Assembly: GCA_963921795.1 (NCBI GenBank)
Contig: OY997651.1
Location: 56,674,142-56,738,141 of the forward strand
DNA from: Nannobrachium achirus
Lineage: Eukaryota; Chordata; Actinopteri; Myctophiformes; Myctophidae
Length of the DNA stretch: 64,000 bases
Direction: 5' to 3'
Shown here piece after piece: positions 11,434 to 23,155 of this stretch. Numbering within the stretch: position 1 is the first letter of the stretch; every line of letters starts with the position of its first letter. Position numbers and translations under genes: made by a program. The notes beneath the pieces are model-generated. The model was not told the DNA's origin, did no database searches, and saw only the letters and a program-made list of their open reading frames with translations.

Positions 11434-12387
11434 TATTTTCATCTGTCTGTTAATGTGGCCTCCTTGTTTGTTCATGGTTATGCTTTGTAAAACATTCCTT
11501 AAATATCTATAAATCATTAGTAGATGTTATCAAGAGCCCTAATGTAAAGTGAAGACTATTCATTATTTACAACTGTCTGTTAATGTGGCCTCCATGTTTG
11601 TTCATGTTTAGCAGTTTGGAAAGTTTGGCATGGATAGGGGAAACGGTGCCGGAGATAAGAGTAGGGCCAAAAGTGTGACGTGACGTGATGTGATGTGATG
11701 TGACGTGACGTGACGTGACGTGACGGACAGACTGACGGAGGGACTAACAGACAGCCGGGGGAGGTTTTCATAGTAACTTGCAACCTGATGGTCGCAATGA
11801 ATAGTCTTCACTTTACATTAGGGCTCTTGATAACATCTACAAAGCCTATATTAAACATGAACAAACATGGAGGTCACCTTAACAGACATTCTTAAATGAA
11901 TTCCTACACATTACATGTGATTTTTAGCATTGGTTATAAATGATTTAGTAAACATTTATGAATGTATTATAAATGATTTGTTCATGATTAGTTTACTACT
12001 TACTAATACCTTACTAATAACATGTAAATGATGTTTAAAACAGTTATAAATGTTTAGGTAAACATTAACAAATGTCAATAAACAGTTTGTTCATGTTTAT
12101 TACTTATCTATAAACTGTTTATAAATGATTTATAAATGTTTATAAATGATTTATAACAGGTCATTATTGTAAAGTGCTACCACGAAGGAAACGGAAAATA
12201 AACAAAAATAAAAAGAAAACAATTCACAGGAGGCAAGCAGTGATCACCCCTTGATGTGCACTGCAATGTCGTTTCAAATGCATTACGTTGCAGGCACTTT
12301 TTGAGAGTGAAAAAAAAAAGACACGTGTGACATGTGTGATCTGGGCAGCTTTCTCCAGGAAATGTGCCAAGCTCAATAGGGAACAAC

Positions 12388-12625
12388 GGTAGTCTGTTAC
12401 TCCGTAAGTAAAAGTCTGGAATTCAACATTTACTTGAGTAAAAGTAAGTATTTTTTGTGGGCTGAAGTGCGTAAAGTAGACCTATGTTTTGTATTAATAA
12501 TCAAAACCTATACAAAAATAACTACCTAAAGTTTTCAAATAAATGTAGTGGAGTAAAAGTACAATATTTGTCTCTGAGATTTAGTGTAGAAATAAAAGTA
12601 CTGAAAATGGGAAATGCGTCAGTAA
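12388..12625. mobile_element. Fragment of the AAGTAAAAGT MITE family
   Basis: Contains TTTACTTGAGTAAAAGTAAG and GTAGTGGAGTAAAAGTACAA, as in the common fish hAT-type MITE fragments at 1633 and 10121. Its ends are eroded. Confidence 0.45.
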
Positions 12626-12639
12626 AGTCAAAGTAGGCT

Positions 12640-13158
12640 ACCTCAAAATTGTGTTGTGTGAGACAGGCAGGTGATGCCTGGGGTGTGATGTCCTCCAACT
12701 TCAGAGAGGGCTGTGATTCACTGATTCCCTGCAACAACTTGACAGTGTCGAGCACTCAAGTTAAAAGGCAGAAACAGAAAAGGTCACTTAACAGGTTTGA
12801 GCTTTTAGGCTATAGGCTTACCCACTGACATGCGTTCTAAACAGAATGGTCCTTTTAGCTCAAGACCCAAAAGAGAAACCTGTGTGTGATTTCAAGTAAA
12901 ACACATATTTTTGTACAAGTGAATCAACAAAAATCCAAATTTCGCATCCACTGTGCCAAGCAAAGCACTCTGATCGGCTACTTCTCCCTTTGCGTTTGTT
13001 GTCTCTTCTTGGTTGGTGCATCGCTATGATCGGTATGCCCGAAACTGAAGGTTCCATCGTGCAAAAACTAAGTGTGATTAAAATGTGTTAATTTTTTTAA
13101 TCGCGTTAATTTTCTGTAATTGATTAATCGCAATTAATCAGTTAAAGTCCCAGCCTTT
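12640..13158. other. No gene recognised
   Basis: Contains a decayed MITE-like stretch near 13075-13150 with TTAATCGCGTTAAT and GATTAATCGCAATTAATC motifs. The rest is unassigned. Confidence 0.4.
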
Positions 13159-13159
13159 A

Positions 13160-13160
13160 T

Positions 13161-13214
<54 letters not shown>
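13160..13214. repeat. (TA)n microsatellite
   Basis: About 27 TA units with one slip. Confidence 0.93.
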
Positions 13215-13220
<6 letters not shown>

Positions 13221-13250
13221 TATATTAGTAAGACCCCTCAGGGCGACATG

Positions 13251-13565
13251 CGATCTAGCCAGTGATGCATATTGGACCAGTTACCCATATATGGAGACCC
13301 CTAGGGTACCCATACATGGAGATCCATGTAGTGTATATGGAGATATGCTGTGAGAGCCCTAACATGCTCACTCAGTTATTCGTTATCTGAAAGTCCTATG
13401 ATGTCTATGACATCTGACATCATACCCTTTTATGCCCATACATGGAGATCCCTGTCTGTAGAACCAGCTGTTAGTGTGGTATGTGGCCGATGTGGCCTCC
13501 ATGGGCATTCCCATATGAAGTCCTGTTAGATATGAGCACTGTTCAGTTTTTATTATAAAACAATA
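13251..13565. repeat. CCATATATGGAG / GGGCAT repeat region
   Basis: Repeated short units such as CCCATACATGGAGATCC and CTTTTATGCCCATACATG. The same units form the centre of the adjacent palindrome (14760-14990) and recur at 26098-26260, 27340-27437, 28180-28480 and 31640-31980. No coding sequence. Confidence 0.6.
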
Positions 13566-14422
13566 TGAAGTTTTAGATGGAAAACAGGTTTAACCCTAGG
13601 ATGCATGAGTGGGGTCAAAAATGACCCCAGGGGTTGTTATTCTTCAATATCTTTAAAATTAAAAGGTTAAATATTTTCATATTCCAGGTATTCCTCATAA
13701 AACATGTTTGTGACATGAGGCCATTTGCATTTTTATCATTCCTTTCATTAATTTTAAGAAATTGCAGTTTTTGTATCACTACCCCACTCTTCCATGAGTG
13801 GGGTCAAAAATGACCCCAATTAAAATCAATGCATTTTTGCAATAAACTACTTTGCTCTCACACATAACTCTGCCATACTTTTGCCTAGCAACGTGATTTC
13901 AACTTTAAAACGCTCACACAACTTGGGCCTTTTATCTGCCAATAGGGACGAGCTGTAATTGTTGAAGCCCCGCCCCCTCTGTCTACTAAACGCTTGCAGC
14001 AGCTGTCACACTTTGCTGTCACACTTTGCTCTCACACGTAACTCTGGCATACTTTTGCGTAACGTGATTTCAACTTTAAAACGCTCACACAACTTGGCAC
14101 TTTTTCCGGCCAATAGGGACGAGCTGTAATTGTTGAAGCCCCGCCCCCCCTGTCTTCCTATTGGCTGGGCTTTAAACATCCATAACTCCAATTCGCAGCA
14201 TGGTACCGTCTCGAAATTTGGTGTCTGGACTTAGACCGCCATAGGGATGAGTTGCAATTGTTGAAGCCACGCCCCCTCTTCCCTCCTATTGGCTGGGCTT
14301 TAAACAGCCATAACTCCAGTTTGCAGCATTGTGCAGTTTCAAAACTTGGTGTCTGGACGGCTAAAATGGACGAGCTGTAATTATTGAAGCCCCGTCCCCT
14401 CTTACAAGTCTGTTGTTTCCAC

Positions 14423-14465
14423 GCGCCCTGACGGTCGCTTCTTGCCCTTAGGGTGTCTTACTGGT
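14423..14465 (+). repeat. Double stem-loop terminus
   Basis: GCGCCCTGACGGTCGC, then TGCCCTTAGGGTG, then TCTTACTGGT. The inverted partner is at 15310-15352. Confidence 0.75.
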
Positions 14466-14545
14466 AATAGTAGTAATAGTAGTAATAAAAGTAGTAATAG
14501 TAGTAGTAATAATAATGTAATAGTAGTAGTAATAGTAGTAATAAT
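14466..14545. repeat. (TAG/TAA)n microsatellite
   Basis: TAGTAGTAATAGTAG type units directly after the double stem-loop terminus. The mirror tract ATTACTACT lies at 15186-15309. Confidence 0.9.
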
Positions 14546-15309
14546 AGTTGCAACCGTAGATTGCAAGTTTATGTGAACGATCACAGCTTGTCCATATGTA
14601 TGTATGTATGTATCTCTGTCACGCCTGACACTGTGGGTCTATGGATTTGTCGCTCTTACATCATGCTCTGATGTCACTGTGATGTCAGGGTAACCAATCT
14701 AACAGAATGGGTTTGCCGCTCTGGCTTCACGCTTTGGCTTCACTATGATGTCACACTAACAGAATCCCTTTTATGCCCATACATGGAGTTCCCTGATGTA
14801 ATTAATATTAAGCCCATATCTAACAGGACTTCATATGGGAATACCCATATAGGAGACCACATCGGCCACATACCACACTAACAGAATCCATATGTGGCCA
14901 AGACAGAAGGCCAAGACATCCCATATCTGTTTGGCTGGTTCTACAGACAGGGATCTCCATGTATGGGCAGAAAAACGATTAGTGTGACATCACAGTGAAG
15001 CCAGAGCGGCAAACACATTTTGTTAGAGTGGTTCCCCTGACATCACAGTGACATGAGAGCATGATGTCAGAGCGACAAACCCATAGAACCACAGTGTCAG
15101 GCGTGACAGAGATACATACATACATACATACCTACAAGCTGTGACTGTTCACATACTAAACTTGCGACCTACGGTCAGTCACAACTATTATTACTAATAT
15201 TACTACTATCACTACTACTATTACTACTATTACTACTACTATTACTACTACTATTACTACTACTATTACTACTATTACTACTACTATTACTACTATTACT
15301 ACTACTATT

Positions 15310-15352
15310 ACCAGTAAGACGCCCTAAGGGCAAGAAGCAACCGTCAGGGCGG
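15310..15352 (-). repeat. Double stem-loop terminus, inverted copy
   Basis: On the minus strand it reads CGCCCTGACGGTTGC, TGCCCTTAGGGCG, TCTTACTGGT. One stem pair is broken compared with 14423-14465. Confidence 0.75.
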
Positions 15353-16055
15353 GTGGAAACAACAGACTTGTAAGAGGGGGCGGGGCTTCAACAATTGCAG
15401 CTCGTCCATATTGGCTGTCTTAAGTCCAGACACCAAGTTTCGAGACGGTACCATGCTGCAAATTGGAGTTATGGCTGTTTAAAGCCCAGCCAATAGGAGG
15501 GAAGAGGGGGCGGGGTCGTGTGAGCGTTTTAAAGTTGAAATCACGTTGCTACGCAAAAGTATGCCAGAGTTACGTGTGAGAGAAAAGTGTGATAGCAAAG
15601 TGTGACAGCTGCTGCAAGCGTTTAGTAGACAGAGGGGGCGGGGCTTCAACAATTACAGCTTGTCCCTATTGGCAAAAAAAGGCCCAAGTCGTGTGAGTGT
15701 TTTAAAGTTGAAATCACGTTGCTAGGCAAAAGTATGGCAGAGTTACGTGTGAGAGCAAGTCGTTTATTGCAAAAACACATTGATTTTAATTGGGGTCATT
15801 TTTGACCCCACTCATGGAAGAGTGTAGGTATTGGTAGGTCATGCATCCAAGGGTTAATTTGATTTAGGAAATGTAAAATAGGGGTATGACCTGATAAGCT
15901 TAGGCTTCTTTCCTAATCATTTTCGAACAGTTATGCTATTGAAATTATTATTATCATTATGCAATATTATTGTGCGTTACTTTTTTTTTTTTTTTTTTAT
16001 ATTTTTAATCCCACGGTTTTTGCAACCCATTTTTCTCACCCGGTGCCAACTACCT

Positions 16056-16971
16056 GCCATCAGGAGGGTGTAGCGGAGGCGGGTCGAAACACCTGATGAT
16101 CGATGGTTACCACCTGAAGACATCAAATTTTCCTGGCCAAGGCTACATTCACCAAATGTGAATGGAGGAGAAGCATCGTTAGATGTAATCATATAGAACT
16201 CTGGGCAACCAGTGACTTCCAGGAAAGTCTGGATGGAAACCGAGGAAGATTGGTGACGCTGGAGAGACAGATGACCACCAGGAAGAGCCTGGCGTGGGTG
16301 TATGAGGTTAGCAACCTCATGCACAGCACTCGCGAGAGGGCACCAACTCAAGCTAAAGACATTTATACAGATACCCTCAGAGTCTCCCGAGAGGGGGGGG
16401 GAGTATGTGAGACTCAACAATACAAACATAACGGCAACAGCCCTTAACTAATCACAACTAACAAGATGGCTCACCTAAACAATCAGCTGGGGAGAAATTG
16501 GAAGTAAAGTGTCACTGCGAGAACATCTGCAGGAACACCAAAGGTACTAAAAATACATCAAGCCAGGACCAAGTGTGGAGGAGAGGGGTCACAGGTGCAG
16601 CGCACAACTTGGTTGGTGAGTTGGTGAGCCGAAGGAGAACTCCAGGCAGGAATAATCCCACAGTACTGGAGAACTCTACGCACCTGTGTCACCTCAAGAC
16701 CTCAGGAGGGACCCACCCAATACCTCCCCAGAGGAACCTCTTGTTGGGAAAAAAACAAATAGAGCAGGAGAGGGAAGTTTAGCCTTAATTGGCCAGGAGG
16801 AGGAGATGGGCAGTGAGTGGCCACCACTGCCGACCCGGCCATCAGGAGGGTGTAGCGGAGGCGGGTCGAAACACCTGATGATCGATGGTTACCGCCTGAA
16901 GACATCAAATTTTCCTGGCCAAGGCTACATTCACCAAACGTGAATGGAGGAGAAGCATCGTTAGATGTAAT
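16056..16971. repeat. Pair of 134-bp direct repeats 782 bp apart
   Basis: The copies 16056-16189 and 16838-16971 are nearly identical; both contain CATCAGGAGGGTGTAGCGG and AGAAGCATCGTTAGATG. The minus-strand translation of both begins TSNDASPPFTFGECSLGQ, so the repeat may derive from a coding element I cannot name. The spacer is open in places but shows no known domain. A solo arrangement of a small retroelement with direct terminal repeats is possible. Confidence 0.55.
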
Positions 16972-17204
16972 TATAATCATTATATATATATAGGCCCTAT
17001 ATACTGTATATACTATAATTTTCCGAATGTCTGTCTGAGTGAGTGTCTGTCTGTCTGTCTGAGTGTCTGTCACAGCGTTTCTCCTCAGAACACACCTGAC
17101 ATAACTGTGAAGCCCGTTTGTTACTTTCACAAATCATATGCTGTATATTAGCATTTTTATGGTGTATCTACTATCTATTCTGCATCTAGCATGAGGCATG
17201 TCTA

Positions 17205-17328
<124 letters not shown>

Positions 17329-17329
17329 T

Positions 17330-17885
17330 GTTGTCTGGCCCTGTTACAGATGTTGTCCAAAAATCATGCAGATCAGTACATAGTATCTCTGTAGCCATTA
17401 AACAAAACGGGTATTTTCTTACATTGATGCTCCTACATATTATCATGCAAGCACCAGAAAGTTACTTTCCATCCCTCATATACTGTGCATGTGCACAGTG
17501 CACACCCCATAACCCACACACTGCAAATTATTTCGGAGCTCATATCTTTGAACGGTACTTATATATTTATTATTATATAGTTATTTCAAGGGGAAGGTAG
17601 CTTTAGCATTGACTCAGAACAAAATAGTATCTACAGACACACCTTCCCCACCTTCAGTGATACAGACATGTGGTCTGGCCCATGGACTAAAAAGCCTTGC
17701 TTGGACAGGGAGTTCAATAATTTATTGAAGCTGTCTTGTCGATGGTGGGAATTGGTGAGAAGAACATGGGCAGTTGTAGACCTAGTCAGTCAGGGTAGAT
17801 TAGAATGATAGACAGGAAGGCAAAAAGCATGTCAACATGCAGCACACATAGCCCCCTCACCAAGCATTCGGCAATGCAGTTCATT
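17330..17885. other. No gene recognised
   Basis: Unassigned sequence between the TG tract and a family-A MITE end. The reading frames are short and carry no family motif. Confidence 0.4.
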
Positions 17886-18030
17886 CAGGGGTGTCACAGG
17901 GTAGAGGGGGGGCCCAAGGTCGGCCCAAGGTGGAGGGGACTTTTTTAAGCGAACATTTGTAACTAAAATTGTGCTTCTGGGGGGTCCCTGGGAAAGGAGG
18001 GAGATATTTTGAGCTTTGAGCTTTTATTTT
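17886..18030. mobile_element. MITE family A, left-end fragment
   Basis: Starts CAGGGGTGTCACAGGG and is internally deleted, joining the terminal part to the TTTTTTAAGCGAACATTTGT interior. It breaks off near 18030. Confidence 0.7.
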
Positions 18031-18229
18031 TTTTCTTTTTTTTTTTCTTTTCTCAATTAGCCAATGGAGTCAATGGGGGTTAACTGGATGCTGTGGCATG
18101 AATGCCATGGCATTACAATATGTACAGTACACCTTATTTGCAATGTCCCACACTATCATGGCTGGTTGGCATCTGGGTTATCTTAGTATAAAGTTATTTG
18201 GAGTCCAAGTTGCTTCTTTTCAACTGACA

Positions 18230-18571
18230 GTGGAAATTTCCCTCGTTTGGACGAAGCACGTGGAAAGAACACATTATTCCAACCAGTTCCTTTCCCCCTC
18301 CATCAGGCGCCCCGGCTGGCCAGGGGGAGGCATTATTGAGACCAGGATTACGTGCATGTTTTTGTGAGGGTATCAACCCTAGGAGACACGGGTAAAACAT
18401 GCAAACTCCACACAGAAAGGCCCTATTGCCAACCCCGCCTAGGGTGTGGGCGCTGACGATGCGGAGGGAGGAACACGCCGCCAGTGCCCACAGCAGCCCC
18501 TGGCGGGAATCGAGCCCAGGACCTTCTAGCTGTGAGGCGAAGCGCTAAACACTGCTCCACCGTGCCCCCCA
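18230..18571 (-). mobile_element. tRNA-derived SINE with A and B boxes
   Basis: Read on the minus strand it opens GGGGGGCACGGTGGAGCAGT, has an A-box-like region GGAGCAGTGTTTAGCGC and a B box GGGCTCGATTCCC about 45 bp later, and continues with GTGTGGAGTTTGCATG and CTGGCCAGCCGGGGCGCC. Two further copies in the window (37660-38090 and 47520-47870) share the body. A polymerase III promoter and this layout fit a fish SINE. Confidence 0.72.
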
Positions 18572-18740
18572 TATATCTCAAATGTTCTATCAAGACTTTT
18601 AGTTGATCTACAAGCCCACAACGTGTCACATCGGCATGCGCTTTGGGCTTGCAGATCGGCTACCGACTGAGTTACTAGGGCCCAATTTGGAGGGGCCTGG
18701 AATTATGTTATACTTTAGCTATTGAAAAATAGCAGATATA

Positions 18741-18915
18741 GACGGGTTTCTGGTCCACGTTACACTAATAAGAAATAGATGCGTGCGCAAGGTCGGTACC
18801 AAAATTAGCCAATGAAACCAGCGCCAAAACAACAGGTTTGGGGATTGGTAGGAATTGATTACATGATACAGTCACCTGTGCATTTAGTCTCAATGTTTGT
18901 AAACAAGAAACCCGT
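18741..18915. mobile_element. 175-bp MITE nested in a hairpin
   Basis: Inverted ends GACGGGTTTCT and AGAAACCCGTC. TATA precedes (18737-18740) and follows (18916-18919). Removing the element and one TATA restores the family sequence AGCAGATATACAAGCTC seen at 8775, so the target duplication is best read as 4-bp TATA. Confidence 0.75.
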
Positions 18916-19208
18916 CTATACAAGCTCACAGCTACAAGCTTGTAGATCTTTTGAAAAGCTGTGAAAATGTGCGCAAATCTTTGAATTTATGTATTTTTTA
19001 AACAAACATTTGTAACTCAAATTTTGCTTCTAGGGGGTCCCTGGAACTAAATGTTTTGAGATGGGGGTCCGTGGCCAAATACATATCATTTTGGGGGTCC
19101 TTCACATGAAACGGTTTGAGCACCACTGACATAGAAACTTAGGTTTTTTCAAAAAACCTTAGAAGGATTTGAAATATTCAAAGACTCCACACATTTTCAC
19201 AACTTTTC

Positions 19209-19280
19209 AAAAATAGCAGATCTACAAGCTCACTGCGTGGCACTCGGTGCCGCGTTGTGAGCTTGTATATCTGCTATTTT
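19209..19280. repeat. Palindromic hairpin copy
   Basis: AAAATAGCAGATCTACAAGC arm, centre GGCACTCGGTGCC, and a return arm with TATATCTGCTATTTT. Slightly decayed. Confidence 0.85.
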
Positions 19281-19714
19281 CCAAGAGTTAAAGCACAAAA
19301 TAATGCGTTCCCAGTCTAAATGGGTTAAACCCCCTCCTCCTATGAAGAACATTCATGAGGGGGCCCGCAGTGAATCCTTGTACCCAGGGCCCCAGAATTT
19401 GGTGTGACACCCCTGGACAGGTCCTCAGTCCCGGTGATGTGCACAGACTGCACACCGAGAGCTACTTGAAACAGCTCACCCTGTCCACCTGTTATCCCCA
19501 TTGATCATATCCTCACTGTCGGGAAGAAACCTCGTATCTCCAAGTTTCAAATATATACGTGTTTTCGTATCAAGTAAAGACTGTCGCACAAAACTAGCGA
19601 AAATAGCCGATCTAGAAGTGCGATGCAAGGCGTTGTGTGCTTATAGTTCGTCTATTTTCACTATTTTAAATCGTTTCCCTCCTGGTTGGCTACGATTGCC
19701 TTCTAAAGTTTGTG

Positions 19715-19762
19715 TATGCGACCTGACGGTCGCTTAACTCCCGATTAGGGAGTCTTACTGGT
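19715..19762 (+). repeat. Double stem-loop terminus
   Basis: GCGACCTGACGGTCGC, CTCCCGATTAGGGAG, TCTTACTGGT. Preceded by CCTCCTGGTTGGCTACGATT, as in the longer copy ending at 24445. A (TA)n tract begins 32 bp later (19794-19841). Confidence 0.8.
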
Positions 19763-19793
19763 ATCTTTTCTTTTTTGTATATATATAATATAT

Positions 19794-19843
<50 letters not shown>

Positions 19844-20519
19844 TATATATGATATGAGTGCCGCGCTGCGAGCTTGTAGATCTGCTATTTATTTTTTAAT
19901 CGTGAAAAGTCTTTGAATATTTCAAATCCTTCTAAAGTAAACCTGTGTTTCTATGTCAGTGGTGCTCAGTGGACACACAGGCGGACGGACGGGAGCAAAA
20001 ACAGTCTCCAGCCTTCAGAGACACTCACAAAAACAACATAAGAAAGGGCCTGGAGGTGTAGACAGCAGCCTTCATGATGATGCTATCAGTCAATATTTCA
20101 GTCTGGAACCTCTTGACTATCTCACAGTATGGCAACAATCATCTTTGCAATTCACTTTCGCAGTTGACCTGCACAGCCTGGCTTGCACTCGCTTTACCCC
20201 AAACCAAGAGGAGCGCTGAGGAGCCCTGGCCAATCAAATAAAGCTATATGTGCAGCGGTTTACAAAATTCACGGTTCGGTTCGATATGTTTTCGATACAA
20301 AAAATAAACAGAAATGTCCTTGATTTATAAATGTATTTTTTTTTACTTTGAACAATACGGTACCCAACCTCTAGGGTAGTGGTTCTCTAAGTGGGCTCTG
20401 CGGACCCCTAGGGGTCCTTGAGGGGGTTCCAGGGGGATGTGGATGTGGAGTTGTATTGTATTGTATTGTTCGGTACAGGGTCATTCGGTTCGGTACACCC
20501 TCGTATTGAACGGTTCAAT

Positions 20520-20532
20520 ACGGATATTTACA

Positions 20533-20609
<77 letters not shown>
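20520..20609. repeat. (TA)n and (GA)n microsatellites
   Basis: TA units at about 20535-20566 followed by about 19 GA units at 20571-20608. The flanks hold GGTTCGGTACACC-type sequence from a decayed MITE. Confidence 0.9.
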
Positions 20610-20611
<2 letters not shown>

Positions 20612-21371
20612 GTACATTGGCACTGCCATCATGATTCAATTCGATTACGATTCACCAGGTAACGATTCCATTTGATTCTACAATGTGTCATGATGCATCA
20701 CTATATTTCTATATTTTCATCAGTCAATACAGGCAGTCAAAACAGCATATTTTATTTAGAAACTGCTGTGTAATCACTATTCTGTCTCCTTGACATAAAT
20801 GTCTTAACATAAAATACAAAAAAAAGGAAAATAAAATATATAAATGGTACATGCTATTGAGGAAATGGCATTAGTTAATTAAAACTCGACAACTTTATAG
20901 TGCACCCGAGGCCAGAAAATAAACAATTAGTATGAACTGCTACAATCGATTATGTCACGTTGCTGCATCGATTCAGAATTGCGCACGGCGGAATCGTGGC
21001 GCATTGCCGAATCGATTGTTTTTGACACCACTATTATATTCACATATTGCTGTAGTCTCCACGTTTCTCCAGCTCTTTAGTAAATTGACATTTATTTTTC
21101 ATGTCAGGACACCAATTTCATCCAATCCGGAAAGAGAATGCATACACAGGATAGAGGATAAACAATTGAAATTGGAAGTCTCTGGTCGGCCTCAGGCTGG
21201 TGAATCCATACATCTGGCCAGTTCCTTGGTGCTTTGTGCTCCTGCATGAAACAAATCAAATGAGCTGACAAAATTGGAATGGAAACACTATCAATTCAGG
21301 CTGATAAATGTCTTCTCTCATGACTGGAGGATGTTGGTGACCCCACTGAAAATTCATTTTCTGTTTATTAA

Positions 21372-21873
21372 AGCTATACTGTGTAAGATGCCCAACTAGT
21401 GGTCATTAGCCCTATAGCAAACCGCGGTCGCGTCCGCGTCTTTCGGCCGTTTTTCGTACCTTCAGACCCCCGCGTCTGCCTCCACCTCGCTGAGATCTAT
21501 CTTTAGAGGGGTCCCTTGTTCCTGTGCGTTCAGTAATTCCAGAGATACGGACTCCTTCACCCTGCCTGGTAGGCGAAATTACCTAGAGACGGGATGGTAC
21601 AAACGGGTGACAACAAATATGGCAGCCATAGCGACCCCACTTCAAGATGCGCTGTGATTGGCCGGCAGTTGTATAACCCTCGCTGTGATTGGCCGGTAGT
21701 GTGATGACGCAATTTTGGCGCGAGATCCGGTCCCCGGCAAGGATCACAGTTTACATATATAGAGAAGGCTTTACAGGCTGAAATTCACGGCGCGGATCTT
21801 CTAAAACTTTTGTGATTTAATAGTTAGGATAATTTTAAGATTTGTTTTATAAAAAAAGTTACATAGTACAACT
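21372..21873. mobile_element. TTAA-flanked MITE (Kolobok- or piggyBac-type)
   Basis: TTAA at 21368-21371 and 21874-21877. Inverted ends AGCTATACTGTGTAA and TTACATAGTACAACT. The interior is GC-rich and holds two copies of GCTGTGATTGGCCGG, a CCAAT-box-like motif, and CATATATAGAGAAGG. No transposase. Confidence 0.7.
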
Positions 21874-21968
21874 TTAAAGAGCCGGAGAGACTGGGAGACC
21901 GCTGTTACTGAACAAACACTGATTTGTTGGACTAAAACTATGATGACAAAATGGATACTAAGCTAGGG

Positions 21969-22440
21969 ACTAGGGATCGGCAACCCAAAATGTTGAAAGA
22001 GCAATATTGGACCAAAAAAAAAAAAATAAAATAAAAATCTGTCTGGAGCCGCACAAAATTAAAAGCCTTATATAAACCTTATAATGAAGGCAACACATGC
22101 TTTAAGTGTCTATATTAGCTAATTAGCCTTCTATCAAAATGACTAAGTAGGCTATAAATACATAATGAGCATTCATGATTTAATGTTTATTTTCCCTGCA
22201 GCACATCGTGGAGAGAATGTTGACATTTTATATTTATTCTACACATTTTTACAGCATTGGAAAACATTAAGCATGTTTGTGTCATGTCTGTCCCCCTACA
22301 GAAACCATAATAAAACAACAAAATATATATTTTCCCCCATCTTTTTCCATTTTCATACATTTTTGAAAAAGCTCCAGGGAGCCACTAGGGCGACGCTAAA
22401 GAGCCGCATGCGGCTCTAGAGCCATGGGTTGCTGACCCCC
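21969..22440. mobile_element. hAT-like MITE, GGATCGGCAACCC ends
   Basis: Starts GGATCGGCAACCC and ends GGGTTGCTGACCCC. It includes GAGCCGCATGCGGCTC, a 16-bp perfect palindrome. Flanks GGGACTAG and CAGACTAG match at six of eight bases, a possible eroded duplication. Confidence 0.6.
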
Positions 22441-22879
22441 AGACTAGACTAGTGGAGAAGAGATCCAGTAGAACTAAGACTAAATATTATTTATAATTTT
22501 TATTTACTTGGAGGAAGATTTTTTTTTTCCAAAAAGGTGTTAAAATGTGTTTTTATGTGGCCACACCCACCTGCTCATTGAGTATGCCTGGTTGTCAGGT
22601 GGGCGGTGACCCAGCTGAAGTTAGCCACACCCACAGTGTTGTTGAATGGTAATAAGGGGGAGGGAATATTATGATGTCATAATATCAGTATATTTCAATT
22701 GGACTTTTGACTCAGTGGCTTTCAGCTTTCAGGAAGTCACCAACAATACACAGGGAAGACATCTGGGGGTCTATTAGAGTAATAGACATAGACACATACA
22801 AAACAGAAAACGTACAGAAACAGTTAAACTTTTCTTGTTTTCTTGTTGTAAATAGGGCCCTACTTGATCATACACCGTG

Positions 22880-23155
22880 CCAGGCATGTGCACACATAGA
22901 CATCAAAGGGGGCTTTAGCCCCTGCCCTTTTATCCAACTGTAAAAAGTGCCCTCTCCAGACCATGAATGCAGTTTTTACTATGGTAAAACAAACACAAAT
23001 ACCCTTTTCCATGCCATACGTGAAGGCAGCATTCAAGAGAATTGCCTTGCATGTCCAAACTCTCCTGAACTTGAATGCAGCATCTTATGTTGAAAGAATT
23101 GCCCTCTCTGTGTAGAAATCCATGCAGTACGCCACATCTCCAGTATCGCCTTTAT
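22880..23155 (+). repeat. Dispersed repeat, third copy of the 1225 block
   Basis: GGGGGCTTTAGCCCCTGCCC and GAATGCAGCATCTTATGTTG match the copy at 9352-9560. A decayed palindromic hairpin follows at about 23183-23250. Confidence 0.5.

Larger units (their letters stand above)
10764..12181. mobile_element. 1.4-kb palindromic transposon (foldback)
   Basis: Left end GGTAGCACTTTACAATAATG and right end CATTATTGTAAAGTGCTACC are exact inverted repeats, and the inverted similarity runs inward for roughly 400 bp or more on each side with TTTATAAATGA-type repeats. Further in, the arms carry a copy of the double-hairpin family (11149-11433 on plus, about 11610-11806 on minus) with CGTCA/TGACG repeats. 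No transposase frame is present. A target duplication is not clear. The superfamily is not assigned; such ends are widespread in fish genomes. Confidence 0.85.
13594..15853. mobile_element. 2.26-kb TTAA-flanked palindromic element, piggyBac-like
   Basis: TTAA lies immediately outside both ends (13590-13593 and 15854-15857). The element starts CCCTAGGATGCATGAGTGG and ends with its inverted counterpart ATGCATCCAAGGG. GGGGTCAAAAATGACCCC, a perfect palindrome, lies just inside each end. TTAA targets and CCC ends are typical of piggyBac-type transposons. The arms stay inverted for about 1 kb: both contain the CCAAT-like TATTGGCTGGGCTTTAAAC block, the double-hairpin terminus, a TAG/CTA microsatellite and GTATGTATGTAT. 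The middle is the GGGCAT repeat. There is no transposase, so this is a large non-autonomous element. Confidence 0.8.
18650..19415. mobile_element. MITE family A copy with nested insertion
   Basis: Has the family-A interior (GGGGTCCGTGGCCAAATAC, a hairpin at 19209-19280) and the right end TGTGACACCCCTG at 19415. The left TIR is missing. A 175-bp element sits in its first hairpin (18741-18915). The end at 19415 is not followed by a copy of the bases before 17886, so 17886-18030 and this block are probably different insertions. Confidence 0.7.

Noticed and set aside
17886-19415. One single family-A MITE from 17886 to 19415
   Set aside because: The interior order is broken, a SINE and unrelated DNA lie between, and the flanks do not match as an 8-bp duplication; two separate insertions fit better.
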